Source of the DNA: Elymus sibiricus
Lineage: Eukaryota > Streptophyta > Magnoliopsida > Poales > Poaceae
Reading direction: 5' to 3'
DNA: 64,000 nt
Assembly (NCBI GenBank): GCA_039707655.1
Contig: CM077671.1
Location: 371,877,220 to 371,941,219, forward strand
This document shows, one piece after another, positions 22,606 to 33,989 of this stretch. The notes beneath the pieces were generated by a model that searched no databases, had not been told where the DNA came from, and saw only the letters and a list, made by a program, of their open reading frames with translations. Numbering within the stretch: position 1 is the stretch's first letter; every line of letters begins with the position of its first letter. Made by a program: the position numbers and the translations under genes.

Positions 22606-23486
22606 TTGTCAGGCCCTAGTAGCCGCGTTGCCCTGTAATGCTATATTCGCGCATTTTTCCTCGATACTGTAGAAAGACCGCCATAATAAATTTACAGGAT
22701 GTGCGCCTGCCATTATAAGGGCACTATGCGTAACTGACGTAAAATTAGTGGACGCGTGACTCTAGAGTATCAATTTTTGGGCGTGACCACCAAAGCCACC
22801 TGACCGACAACCACAGTGATTCATCACTCTGGAAAATTATTATCCAAGACTCTGACCTCAATGACTCTAGAAATGGAGACGATACCCAAGGTCACACGGG
22901 TGCCAAATTTTTGTGTCCCTAAACCAGGCACTATATATGAGGCCACGCCCGTGACCATCACGAGCATTCCTCGTCACAACCATTTTGCCCCCGTGTTGCG
23001 CTTTGAGGATTTATTTGGAAAACCTCGGGCACAATCCTGGACAGTTTTGTAAGATATTGCGAATTTTCAACCGCAACATTTTTGACCCCACCCACCAAGC
23101 CCAGTGCCAGCTGTTCAACTCAAGGATCACTACGTGTTCCTTTAAATACTGGACAGTTATACGCATTCCCCGGTAGAACCCCATTGCCAGACCAGGAAGG
23201 ACACGTACTCTGAACTCCCCAGGAGAAAGAAGAATGTGTCCCGACACCGAGGATATTTCCTCGAAACCCTGCCGATCATACCCGTGAGCGCGCATGCATA
23301 TGTTTGTTAAATCTAGCATTTAAATGCATGATGCGATATTTGTACCATATCTTGGAATGTATGCTATAAATGATTGTCTCGATTGCACCTGCATGTGAGT
23401 GATTTTTTTGCCGTGTTTTACAAGGGATTTCTTTTCTTTCACTAACAAATCTCGAGGACGAGATTTTTCTTTAAGGGGGGTAGTGC
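22606..23486 (+). other. Element A 3' internal region and polypurine tract
   Basis: No gene is supported. The segment ends with CTCGAGGACGAG (23451-23462) and the purine-rich AAGGGGGGTAG immediately before the 3' LTR, the usual plus-strand primer site. Confidence 0.8.
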
Positions 23487-26400
23487 TGTAACACCCCAAA
23501 AATTTAATCATATTTTTATTAATTTAAAATTAGGCCAGAAATAAAACTTCTTATTATTTTGGCCTCTGGCTGTTTTCGAAACCTTTCTTTCAATAATTCT
23601 TCCCTCCAAATATAGAATTTTGGGAAGTAAATTTGGCCTTGAATATTTTTTCTTCCATCTTATTGTTCCATTTACAATTTTATTAGGGACACTTTGTATA
23701 ATAAAACTTGCCCACAATTAATTCTTTTATAGTATTTTCAATTTTGGAAATAGCCCTGTTGCACTACAACCTATCTAAATACTTCTTTAAAATCTTCATA
23801 AAAATTTGGAGATGTCAGTAGATGTATATAATTCACTTTTATGCAAAGACCCATTGGTGTTCTTTGAGAGATTTGAGCAAACCAACCTCATCTATATTCT
23901 GGTCCAGTTTGGCAGTTTGTACTACAACCCCTATTTCTTTTGCTCCAATGGCCATGAGATTTCTCTTGTTAATAGTTCTTCCAACCAAACCCTTAAGTCC
24001 AAGAGATCAGACCCATAGTCATAATTTAAGTTGACCAAATTGTCCCCTTCATTTTCTGTCCAGAATTGATTTCCTCCTAAACTTGCATTACAGAGTTTTC
24101 TGTTTTGACAAAGTAATATCACCACCCTCTTTAGCATCTAAAGAGAACCAAATCTTCCAATTTTCATGTTTAGAAAATCCCCATAGGTGGCTCTGGCATT
24201 CTGTCGAGCACCTATAGTGCATGTCCAGAATTGGCATGATCCTAAGTCTGCATTGTGAGATTGCCCCTATGGACAAACCAAGATGTCCCCTAGACTTCCC
24301 ATTGCATTTAACCAAGCTCTGTTAATTTTCATTGGCACCTGAGCATGTTTAGCCACCCTGGCATTCTGTCGAGCAGGTGTTGGGCATGTCCAGAGCGCGA
24401 GCAGAACGTGCATATTGCGCGCATCTGCCCGAGCCGCCGCGGCCACCAACCCCGCATCCCCTGGCCCTTCGCTTCGTGCAGAGCCACCCCAGTGCCATTC
24501 CCCGCTCGTTGGAGCCGCCGACAACCGACCTGCGCCGCTCTGAGCCGCCGCAGGAGTCGCCTTGGCAGCTTGCCGCCGGTCTTAGCCGCCTCTGCCGGGG
24601 CCGGCACCGCCCAAGTCCCCTCCGCTCGCCAGCTCGTCCCCTTGAGCAGTGACCAGCTCGTCCTCTAGCCCCTGTCTCCAGCCAGCCCTCGCCACGTCCA
24701 CGAACCGCCACTGCCGCCGCCGTCAGAGACTGCCGTGGCCGGCGTCGTCCATGCCACCTGGCGAGCCCCCGAGCCCTCCAGCTAGCCATTCTCATTCCTA
24801 GCCACGTCGTCTTCCCCGAAAAAACCCTCTGGCCAGGTCCCCACCTCTCCTGCTCGCCATTGATGGCCGGCCATCGTGCTTATCCGCGGGCCGCCGCGGA
24901 ACCGACATCGCTAGCCTATAAAAGGCCCTCCCCCTCGCTTCTGTAAACGCAGGCAGCTCCTCCCCTCTCCATTAGAGCCCCCCAGGCATCCAATCGACAG
25001 GGAGTGGCCGTCTCCCCCAACTCCGGCCGTGGAGCTCGTCGGCGCCTCTCGGTGAAATTCCTCGCCACCAGAGCTGTTTCCCCTCCTTTCTCTTCTCCAT
25101 CGACCCTTGCTCGACCTCGCAAAAATGTTTCTCTGCTCAATTTCATTCGAGAGCCACCTCGAGAGAAGTTTGGTTTGCAACCGAAGCCGCCGTCCGCCGG
25201 TGGGCTCGTCGCCGGTGACCCCTTGCCTCTCCCCGGGCATGAAGACCACCGGGGGAAACCTCTTGGTCCCCTGCATCCATTCCCATAGCCAGAGCCGCGT
25301 GGAGCTCCGTCGTCCGCCGGCGAATGCCGCCGGAAGCCCCGCCCGTCGTCTGGAGGTAGGAGACGGCGGGATGGACCGGTCAAATCTGACCAGTGGGCCA
25401 GGCGGGCCCACTGTCAACGACTGACGCGGTGCCAGCTCGTCTCAAGTGGAGGCGCCTTTCCGATAGTACATTTTCGCTTCCTGAAAACGTAAACTTTACC
25501 GAAGCGTTTTCCTGTAATTCTTTTTTTAATAAAAAAAACCAGACTTTGAATAAAACTTTGACTGCTGATATCTTTTTAACCACAACCTCAAATGAATTGA
25601 TTCTTTCTCCGGCCTTCCTCAAATTTCATCTAGTTTATTTACAGATTTATTTCAAAAATATTCCAAAAACTTTTCTACACTGTTTTGGAAATATGCGTTG
25701 ATTCCAATAATTTCAAAATAGGAAAAAGTGGAGGGAAGAATGTTTTCAAATCTTTTGGAGTGCACCCCACCCTTCTGAAACCCCAAGGCAAGCATCCTGA
25801 ACACCGGATATGATATTTTGTTGGTTGAATGCTTGCTAGGAGAAGTAAGCCATGTTTATGTCACATAAAATAACGAGTTTTGAATATGATGATAAGTCAT
25901 GCATGAATGCATATGATAATAAGATAATTGCTGTGATCATGGGATATACATGAGAAGTGGTTACTGCCTCATGCCATGTATGCTTGAGCTGGTACGGGTA
26001 AAACTTCGGGGAGAAGTTTTGTCGTGGATAAAGTATGACCGTGAAAACTGGTATCTCATGGTGGCGAGAGAAATCAGTGAGGGCATGACGAGGCATGATG
26101 GGTGGCGACCCTGTTGGTGATTGAACAGAAGTGTTTGCTGTGCTAACCTTTGCAGGGAAAGTTGAACCTCCTGAGTCGACCGTAGATCGAGTCTTGCACT
26201 AGTAACCCCCATACTTGAATCGTGCTACTACTTGTCCCTGCCACGGATAGGGTATGGTCGAGTAAGTCGTCAACCCCTTTCCTTGCACACACCGTATAGA
26301 GAGGCCATAGTGAAAGATACCACTGATCCTAGTGGGCATGTCACTTGGTCCGGGGGCATGGGTGTTTCCGGCTGGGGCCAAGAGGGGGGCACCCCTTAGT

Positions 26401-27792
26401 AGCGCGCGATATAAATTTGATCCCATTCTAATCGAGGTTGTAGCCTCCCCACTTAGAGTTTTGCTTAACGAGTGTCGTGGGTGATTCCAGGCACCGGTAA
26501 GTTAAGCTGGTGTGTGCGGGTCAGGTGTGTTTTCAACTTAAAGACCGTAAGCAGAATTAGTCTCGAGATGACTAAAGAAATCCGTTACTTGTGGGTAAAG
26601 AGTACACCCTCTGCAGAGTATACATCTATTCGAATAGCCGTGTCCACGATTAAGGACTACAGTCTGGGATGGGTCAAGTGTCGGTCTTAGAGTCGGTCTC
26701 TGGAGGAATCTTTCAAAACTCAGGACCTTGGCCCTGAATGGTGACGGATGATACCTATGATTATTATTGTTATGGACTGACCATTTCTATTATGTGAATT
26801 GCGGAGTATCACCTGGGATGGTTCTACCTCCTGGATACTCAGGCTATTATTTACTTTTCCTTATAAGCCCTTTATGTGGCGTCGCTTCAGACGCCCGACT
26901 GTGGCAACTCATGCTATTTACTTTTTCTATAAGCCCTTTATGTGGCATCGCTCAGACGCCCGACTGTGGCATGCATGTTATTTATTTTCACTATAAGCCC
27001 TTTATGTGGCGTCGCTCAGACGCCCGACTTTGGCACGCATGTTATTTATTTTCACTATAAGCCCTTTATGTGGCGTCGCTCAGACGCCCGACTGTGGCAC
27101 GCATATTATTTATTTTCACTATAAGCCCTTTATGTGGCATCGCTCAGACGCCCGACTGTGGCACGCACATTAATTACTTGCATTATGAGCCCTTTATGTG
27201 GCGTCGCTCAGACGTCTGACTGAGGCATGTTTATAATTTTAACCTTTCGAGGCGTCGCTTCAGACACCCGATGGGATTATTTTATTTTATTCCTTGATTG
27301 CATAACTATTTATAGCATGAATTTTATCTTATGATTGATTGAATGATCGTAAATTATTTCAGTGCATGATTGCCACCTGATATATATTGTATCTGTTTTC
27401 ATGATGTTTGCGAGTACATTCAAAGTACTCACTGGCTTGTCCCTGGCTATTGTCTTGGCCAGATTGCGTAATCAAAGAGGAGCCCGATGATGACAACCCC
27501 GGAACCTCGACATCGAGGATAGCAGCCGTGCGAGATAGGAGTTATCCAGGTCAGCGGTTCCTGTGGGAAATGGAGTGCCATAGACGCTGATTATCCGCAA
27601 ACCGCTTCCGCCATCAACCACTAGAACTTTTGTTGTACTCATAGACCATCATGGTCGTGTACTTCAAATATTGTATTTTGCTTGGAATTTCTGTATCAGG
27701 AACATGTCTCATCAGCTAACAGTAATCCTGGGGCTGGTGAGCACAAGGACCATTTACTGGGAAATTAATATCCTCGAAAACCGGTCCTGACA
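23487..27792 (+). repeat. Element A 3' LTR (4.3 kb)
   Basis: Uninterrupted copy of the 5' LTR. It contains a TATA box at 24917-24924, the CTATTCGAATAG box at 26626-26637, the six-unit 64-bp array from 26863 and the GAGTAC/GTACTC hairpin at 27412-27430. Its intact sequence at about 27512 is the empty site for the Sabrina-like insertion in the 5' LTR. No gene is supported; short frames across the tandem array only reflect the repeats. Confidence 0.9.
26863..27244 (+). repeat. 64-bp tandem repeat array, element A 3' LTR (6 copies)
   Basis: Units begin at 26863, 26929, 26993, 27057, 27121 and 27185, in register with the 5' LTR array. Point differences fall inside several of the GGCGTC/GACGCC arms. 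Confidence 0.95.
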
Positions 27793-27797
27793 GGTGG

Positions 27798-29107
27798 GAG
27801 TAGATAGGATGCTTAGTAGATGCTACGCAAAGTGGGACGGGAATGTGCATGGTGATGGAAGCAAGAATGTTTTCAAAGACTTTTCGAAAACCCCATTGGG
27901 TGCCACTAATGCCCGAGGGAGATGATGTTGAGCTGGGTAACCACTTGAAAAAGAGTGAGTGAGTGCGTGTGGTTTTCGAAAACGGATTGGTGTAAGTTGG
28001 GACCGTTATTCCAACCTTAGATGTACAACCACGATACCCCTTATGGGACAGGGCTTTGTTGATTACTTTGATGAGTACTAGCATAGAGCCCGCATTACTA
28101 GTGGAGAAAGTGATGTGGTCACTTTCGATACGGGGTCATGCCGGTAAGGACGATCATGCGCTGTCTTCACAGGAACCGGGCACACCGTTTGTCCCTGCAT
28201 GGATGTTACTTGTGAGGTACATCATGTGGGCTGGGTACCAATCGAGTGGGCTCTTTGTTTAGTATCGTCAGGGGAAAGACAATGTTCGGGTACTTACCTC
28301 GGGTATGGACAATACTGCGAGTCGTGGCTTGACACGGAAGTTTCCCGAATCTTGTGGGTAAAGTGTGCAACCTCTGTAGAGTGTGAAACTATTCGAATAG
28401 TCATGTCCACGGTCAAGGACAGTTGGATGACCGCTCTTGTGCTACGTCCAATGCTTACTAAACTTTGTGTGTGTGTGTGATGGTGACAAAGATGGTACTT
28501 GAGTTAAGTCAGATGACTTGACATGATGATTGAACATGAGATGTTCAGACTTTGATTATATTGATATCGGTAACCTGTTTGTGCGGATACTCGTATCCGC
28601 ATGATGCATCCTATTACTAGTTATCTTGATCATGTCATTGCACTCAAAATTAGCTTTCCGCAAAACTTACCTACTTAGTGCTATATCATGCATTGTTATT
28701 GCCTTGTTCCAAAACTTGGGTTGCTTGCAAGTACATTCAAAGTACTCATTGGCTTGCCACTGGTTATTTAATTGGCCAGGCATGGAAGAGCAGGAAAATG
28801 GTGAAGAGTTCAATGGTGACGAACATGCGATCTAGGACGCTTCCCAGTTATAATGCCTGTAGGTTAAGGCAGATGGCATGGGTGTACGCTTTCGATCAAA
28901 ATTTCCGCTGCTAGTTATGTTGTTATTTGGCCTCTCATGGCCCTACCTATGTAAGACATGACCTTCATGGTCTTTATTTGTGTAAGACGCTAAATGTGGA
29001 TGTAAGACTCTTGTTAATCAGCTTCTGTGTGTTCAGTGAGCATTGATCTCTGGGATCACTGTGCATGTGCATTCGGTGATCACGACTTATGAGTCGGGGT
29101 CCCCACA
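27798..29107 (+). repeat. Element C LTR, right part
   Basis: The solo LTR resumes after element A. It carries ACTATTCGAATAGT at 28388-28401, AGTAC/GTACT at 28730-28746 and a short acidic frame ending at 28835 (MEEQENGEEFNGDEHAI). It ends GGTCCCCACA at 29107. No conventional gene is supported. Confidence 0.75.
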
Positions 29108-29112
29108 GACCT

Positions 29113-29240
29113 GTAGCCCCCAAGGGCTGGCTCATCTGCTTGAGATGAGTCAGGTCTTTTATATAATAACTTTGAAGAACTTCGACCTGTAGCCGGGCCG
29201 GCTCATCTGCTTGAGATGAGTCGGGTCCCGTTCACATCTT
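29113..29240 (+). repeat. Element D intron: hairpin repeat array, continued
   Basis: Two more units of the repeat seen at 641-787 (TGTAGCCCCCAAGGG, then CTCATCT-gcttg-AGATGAG), directly after the right GACCT copy of the C insertion. Confidence 0.75.
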
Positions 29241-29337
29241 CAATGTCAAAAAAGCTGAAATACATTAGCCCCCAAGTGCCAAATATATTGCTTTGCGGTT
29301 TGTTTGGAACTTGCTATAAGCTTTATTTATGATGCAG

Positions 29338-29614
29338 GAAGCTTTGAAGACAGCTGAATCTAGCGTGGCGAGTCTAAAAAAAGACCTGGAAAAAGGGCAG
29401 AGCTCCCAGGCAAAAATTGAAGAAAAGCTTCGTCTCTCTTTGATCGAGCTGGAAAACACATAAACAGACATCTCGAAAGAGAAGAAATCCTTTGAAGATG
29501 AAAAGACAAATCTGTTGAAGCGTGCAGAGGATGCTGAGGGCCGGCTCAATCCCATTACTGAGGAGTTGTCCGGGTTGAAATGACATATTGCACAAATGGC
29601 CCAAGCTAATTTTG
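29338..29614 (+). pseudogene. Element D: coiled-coil exon
   Basis: The exon lies between GATGCAG and a GTAAGT donor and continues in frame from the exon ending at 602. It encodes a Lys/Glu/Ala-rich heptad-like segment (EALKTAESSVASLKKDLEKG and KKSFEDEKTNLLKRAEDAEG) expected to form a coiled coil. Two in-frame stops occur, TAA after LIELENT and TGA after LSGLK. Both are explained by C-to-T changes in CAA and CGA codons. The product is not functional here. The intron in between originally held the hairpin array and now also holds the C, A, Sabrina-like and CACTA insertions. Confidence 0.6.
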
Positions 29615-29694
29615 GTAAGTGTATATAGCCTCCTGTCCTCTTGAGATATGGATATAACCCGCCCGGCGACTCATGCATTGATTCTATTTTGTAG

Positions 29695-30105
29695 GCCCCC
29701 GAACTAGCACTTTTTATGATAACAGTCAGCTCATGCTCAAGGCTGTTTATTCTCTGATGGAGTAACTCTACGCTGGGAGCCATCTTGCAATCAAAGCGAC
29801 ACTGGGGGATAACCAGCCCTTGAAATACATCAAGAATGTATCGGAAAGTCTTTCCATTATCCCTCAGCACATTCTAGAGCTAAAAAGGTCAGCCGCCCGA
29901 TCGGGCACAATATATGCATTGAGCCGGGCTCTGGCTTATGGAGAGGGGCTTGATCCAGCTGAGCTGGCAAAGGGCTTTCCCGAATTTAAAAACGACGGGT
30001 TAGAATTCTCCCAAGAGGATTACGCGGCCTGTGTCAAGGATGCTCAAATTCTGTCAACTCAGCTGGTTTCTGAGATGAAACTGAGGAGCTATCAAGCAGC
30101 TTATG
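29695..30105 (+). pseudogene. Element D: C-terminal exon, first part
   Basis: The exon starts after TTTGTAG and is in phase with the previous one, the joining codon being GGC. It encodes PRTSTFYDNSQLMLKAVYSL, then a TAA stop where CAA is likely, and later FPEFKNDGLEFSQEDYAACV and SEMKLRSYQAAY. At 30105 the frame is cut by the Angela-like element. It continues at 42619 once the TTATG duplication is allowed for. The exon is probably the C-terminal domain of a transposon-encoded protein. No motif allows a firmer call. Confidence 0.6.
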
Positions 30106-31878
30106 TGTTGGAAATATGCCCTAGAGGCAATAATAATATAGTTATTATCATATTTCCTTGTTCATGATAATCGTTTATTATCCATGCTATAATTGTATTG
30201 ATTGGAAACTCAAATACATGTGTGGGTACATAGACAACACCGTGTCCCTAGTATGCCTCAATTGACTAGCTCGTTGATCAAAGATGGTCTAGGTTTCCTA
30301 GCCATAGACATGAGATGTCATTTGATAATAGGATCACATCATTAGGAGAATGATGTGATGGACAAGACCCAAACTATGAACGTAGCATATGATTGTGTCA
30401 TTTTATTGCTATAGTTTTCTGCATGTCAAGTATCTGTTCCTATGACCATGAGATCATGTAACTCACTAACACCGGAGGAATACCTTGTGTGTATCAAATG
30501 TCGCAACGTAACTGGGTGACTATAAAGATGCTCTACAGGTATCTCCGAAGGTGTCTGTTGAGTAGGCATGGATCAAGACTGGGATTTGTTACTCCGTGTG
30601 ACAGAGAGGTATCTCAGGGCCCACTCGGTAATACAACATCACAATAAGACTTGCAAGCAAAGTGACTAAAGTGTTAGCCACGGGATCTTGTATTACAGAA
30701 CGAGTAAAGAGACTTGCCAGTAATGAGATTGAAGTAGGTATAGAGATATCGACGATCGAATCTCGGGCAAGTAACATACCGAAGAACAAAGGGAACATCA
30801 TACAGGATTAACTGAATCCTTGACATAGAGGTTCAACCGATAAATATCTTCATAGAATATGTAGGAACCAATATGGGCATCCAGGTCCCGCTATTGGTTA
30901 TTGACCATAGAGGTGTCTCGGTCATGTCTACATAGTTCTCGAACCCGAAGGGTCTGCACACTTAACGTTCAGTGACGTTTCGGTAGTATTGAGATATATG
31001 TGTTGGTGACCGGATGAGATCCCGGACGTCACGAGGAGCTCCGGAATGGTCCGGAGGTAAAGATTTTTATATAGGAAAGTGGTATTTGGGTTTCGGAAAA
31101 TTTTCGGGTATTTTCGGTAGTGTACCGGGAGTGACGAATGGGTTCCAGGGGTCCACCGGGTGGGGCCCACCCACCCCGGGGGGCCACATGGGCCCAAGAG
31201 GTGGCGCAGCAGCCCCTAATGGGCTGGGGAACTGACCCCATAAGGCCCCATATGCCCAAGAGGAAAAAAGGTGGAGATAGGAAGGAATAGGACTCCTTCC
31301 TAATATGAATCCACTTCCTAGTAGGAAGTGGATTGGACTCCTCCTTGCCCTGGTTTGGCCGAGCCCTAGGGGAAACCCTAGGGTGGCTGCCTCCTCCCCC
31401 TTCCCTCCTATATATACTAGAGGAATAGAGCCCCCAAAGACACACGTCCACGTGCTAGTTCTCTATTCTCTAGTTCCTCCACCAAATAGATTCCGGTAGT
31501 GCTTAGGCGAAGCCCTGCCGGGATAACTCCACCATCACCACCACCACGCCGTCGTGCTACTGGAGATCTCATCTACCTCTCCGCCCCCTGTTGCTGGATC
31601 AAGAAGGCGGAGATTGTCATTGAGCTGTACGTGTACTGAACGCGGAGGTGCCGTCCGTTCGGCGCTAGATCGGGACAGATCGTGATTGGATCGCGGGACG
31701 GCTTGCGATTTGGATCGCGAAGACGTTCGACTACATAAACCGCGTTTCTTAATGCTTCCCTCTTAGCGATCTACAAGGGTATGTAGCTCCACTCTCCCTC
31801 TCGTAGATGCTCATCACCATGGATAGATCTTGCGTGTGCGTAGGAATTTTTTTGTTTCCCATGCAACGTTCCCCAACT
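30106..31878 (+). repeat. Angela-like LTR1 (5')
   Basis: 1773 bp starting TGTTGG, with a TATA-like CTATATATA at 31409-31417. The near-perfect palindrome CCACTTCCTA-g-TAGGAAGTGG lies at 31311-31331. It lacks a short segment present in LTR2 near 37798-37815. Confidence 0.9.
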
Positions 31879-31879
31879 A

Positions 31880-31893
31880 TGGCATCATGAGCC
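31880..31893 (+). other. Degenerate Met-type primer-binding site (Angela-like)
   Basis: TGGCATCATGAGCC corresponds to the family's TGGTATCAGAGCC with a substitution and an inserted base. The same degenerate form follows LTR2 at 38685-38698, as expected if both interiors share one ancestor. Confidence 0.7.
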
Positions 31894-33169
31894 AGGTCTA
31901 TGCGTAGATGAGATCACGAGTAGAACACAAAGGAGTTTGTGGGCGTTGATACTCAGATTGCTTCCTCCCTTGGTCTTTTCTTGATTCAGCGGTATTGTGG
32001 GATGAAGCGGCCCAGACCAACCTTACTCGTACGCTTACGAGAGACCGGTTCCATCAACTGACATGTGACTTTGTTGCATAAAGATGGCTGGCGGGTGTCT
32101 GTCTCTCCCACTTTAGTTGGATCGGATTCGACAAAGGTAGTCCTTGAGAAGGTTGAATAGCAATATGTGTATCACCATTGTGGTTTTTGTGTAGGTAAGA
32201 ATCGTTCTTGCTAGTTACCCGTAGCAGCCACGTAAAACATGCAACAACAATTAGAGGACGTCTAACTTGCTTTTGCAGGGTATGTTGTGATGTGATATGG
32301 ACAATTACATGATGAGATATATGTGATGTATGAGATGATCATGTTTTGTATAGAATATCACAACTTTCATGTCGATTAGTACGGCAACCGGCAGGAGCCA
32401 TAGGGTTGTCTTTAATTTATTTTCGCCGTTTTTGCTTTACTTTATTGCTATGAGTTAGCAATAGTCGTAGAAGCAACAGTTGGCGCGACAACCTCATGGT
32501 GACACGTTGATGGAGATCATGGTGTCATGCCAGTGACGATGGAGATCATGCCGGTGCTTTGGAGATGGAAATCAAAAGCACAAGTTCATGGCCATATCAT
32601 GTCACTTATGATTTGCATGTGATGCTAATCCTTTTATGCATCTTATTTTGCTTAGGACGACAGTAGCATTATAAGGTGATCCCTCACTAAAATTTCAAGA
32701 TAAAACTATGTTCTCCCCGAGTGTGCACCATTGCGAAAGTTCGTCGTTTCGAGACACCACGTGATGATCGGGTGTGATAGACTCTACGTTCGCATATAAC
32801 GGGTGCAAGCCAGTGTTGCACATGCGGAACACTCGGGTTAAACTTGACGAGCCTAGCATGTACAGACTTGGCCTCGGAACACAAGAGACCGAAAGGTCGA
32901 ACATGAGTCATATAGTAGATATGATCAACATGAAGATGTTCACCATTGAAACCACCTCATCTGACGTGATGATCGGACTTGGGTTGGTGAATTTGGATCA
33001 TGTAACACTCGGATGACTGGAGGGATGTCAATTTGAGTGGGAGTTCTTTAGTAATATGATTAACTGAACTCATTATCATGAACATAGTCAAAATGTCTTT
33101 GCAAATTATGTTGTAGATCAATAGGTCGCGCTGTAGCTCCCCTGTGTTTTTTATACGTTCCTAGAGAAA

Positions 33170-33900
33170 ATAGAGTTGAAAGATGATGGTAGCAATAATG
33201 CGGACTGGGTCCGTGATCTGAGGATTGTCCTCATTGCTGTACAGAACGCTTATGTCCTTAATGCACCGCTCGGTGTGCCACCCCCTCAAGCGTCGTCTGT
33301 AGATGTTGTGAACATCTCACATGCACGTTCTGATGACTACTTGATAGTTCAGTGCGTCATGTATTACGGCTTAGAATTGAGGCTCCAAAATGTTTTGAAC
33401 GTCACGGAACATATGAGATGTTCTAAGAGCTGAAATTGGGATTTCAAGCTCGTGCCCATGTTGAGAGGTATGAGACCTCCAACAAGATTCTTTGCCTGCA
33501 AGATGAAGGAGAATAGCTCAGTCGGTGAGCATGTGCTCAGATTGTCTGGGTGCTACAATCGCTTGAATCGAGTGGGAGTTGATCTTCCAGATAAGATAGT
33601 GATTGATATAGTTCTCCAAGGCACTGCCACTAAGCTACTAGAGCTTCGTGATGAACTATAAAATGCCAGGGATGGAGATGATCCCTGAGCTATTCGCGAT
33701 GTTTGACACTGCGAAGGTAGAAATCAAGAAGGAGCATCAAGTCTTGATGGTTAGTAAAGCCACTAGTTTCGAGAAGGGCAAGGGCAAGGAGGGAAACTTC
33801 ATGGATGACAAGTCAGTTGCTGCTCCAGTGAAGAAACCCAAGGTTGAACCCAAACCCGAGACTAAGTGCTTCTATTATGAGGAGAGCGGTCGCTGAAGCG
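33170..33900 (+). pseudogene. Angela-like gag remnant
   Basis: Broken frames encode gag-like pieces: a start region (LKDDGSNNADWVRDLRIVL), then MKENSSVGEHVLRLSGCYNR, then a Lys-rich part ending KPETKCFYYEESGR and a stop. The last piece is where the CCHC zinc knuckle should be, but its Cys/His spacing is lost. At least two frame changes separate the pieces. The preceding 31.9-33.17 kb is leader sequence without a supported gene. The same remnant occurs at 40000-40720. Confidence 0.65.
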
Positions 33901-33989
33901 GAACAACCCAAGATACTTGGTAGATAAGAAGGCTGGCAACGTCAATGGAAGTATATTTGATATACGTATTATTCATGTGTACCTTGCTA

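Larger units (their letters stand above)
3715..27792 (+). mobile_element. Element A: Gypsy-like element with 4.3-kb LTRs and a minimal interior
   Basis: Both LTRs start TGTAACACCCC and end GGTCCTGACA. The flanking duplication is GGTGG (3710-3714 and 27793-27797). The 5' LTR is 3715-7773 plus 16008-16277, split by a Sabrina-like insertion. The 3' LTR is 23487-27792. After removing that insertion and the CACTA transposon, the interior is only about 2.0 kb. It has an initiator-Met-type primer-binding site, one ORF (21793-22605) and a polypurine tract. No gag, protease, reverse transcriptase or integrase is present, so the element must depend on a relative. Its LTRs share several boxes with those of coding element B. 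The size and layout resemble the Triticeae LARD/Sukkula class (from memory). Confidence 0.85.
788..29107 (+). mobile_element. Element C: ~4.2-kb solo LTR, split by nested element A
   Basis: The sequence starts TGTCACACCC and ends GGTCCCCACA. It is flanked by the 5-bp duplication GACCT (783-787 and 29108-29112). Removing nested element A (3715-27792) and one copy of its target duplication leaves about 4.2 kb. There is no primer-binding site, polypurine tract or second LTR in that sequence. That is the structure of a solo LTR left by LTR-LTR recombination. It contains a TATA box, a GC-rich leader and several boxes shared with the LTRs of A and B, so it belongs to the same group of long-LTR Gypsy elements. 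I cannot assign a family name securely; Sukkula/Erika-type elements have LTRs of this size. Confidence 0.8.

Noticed and set aside
32774..33016. 80-codon frame in the Angela-like leader, repeated at 39594-39836
   Set aside because: It is present twice only because the interior is duplicated, and it lies in the untranslated leader with no known domain.
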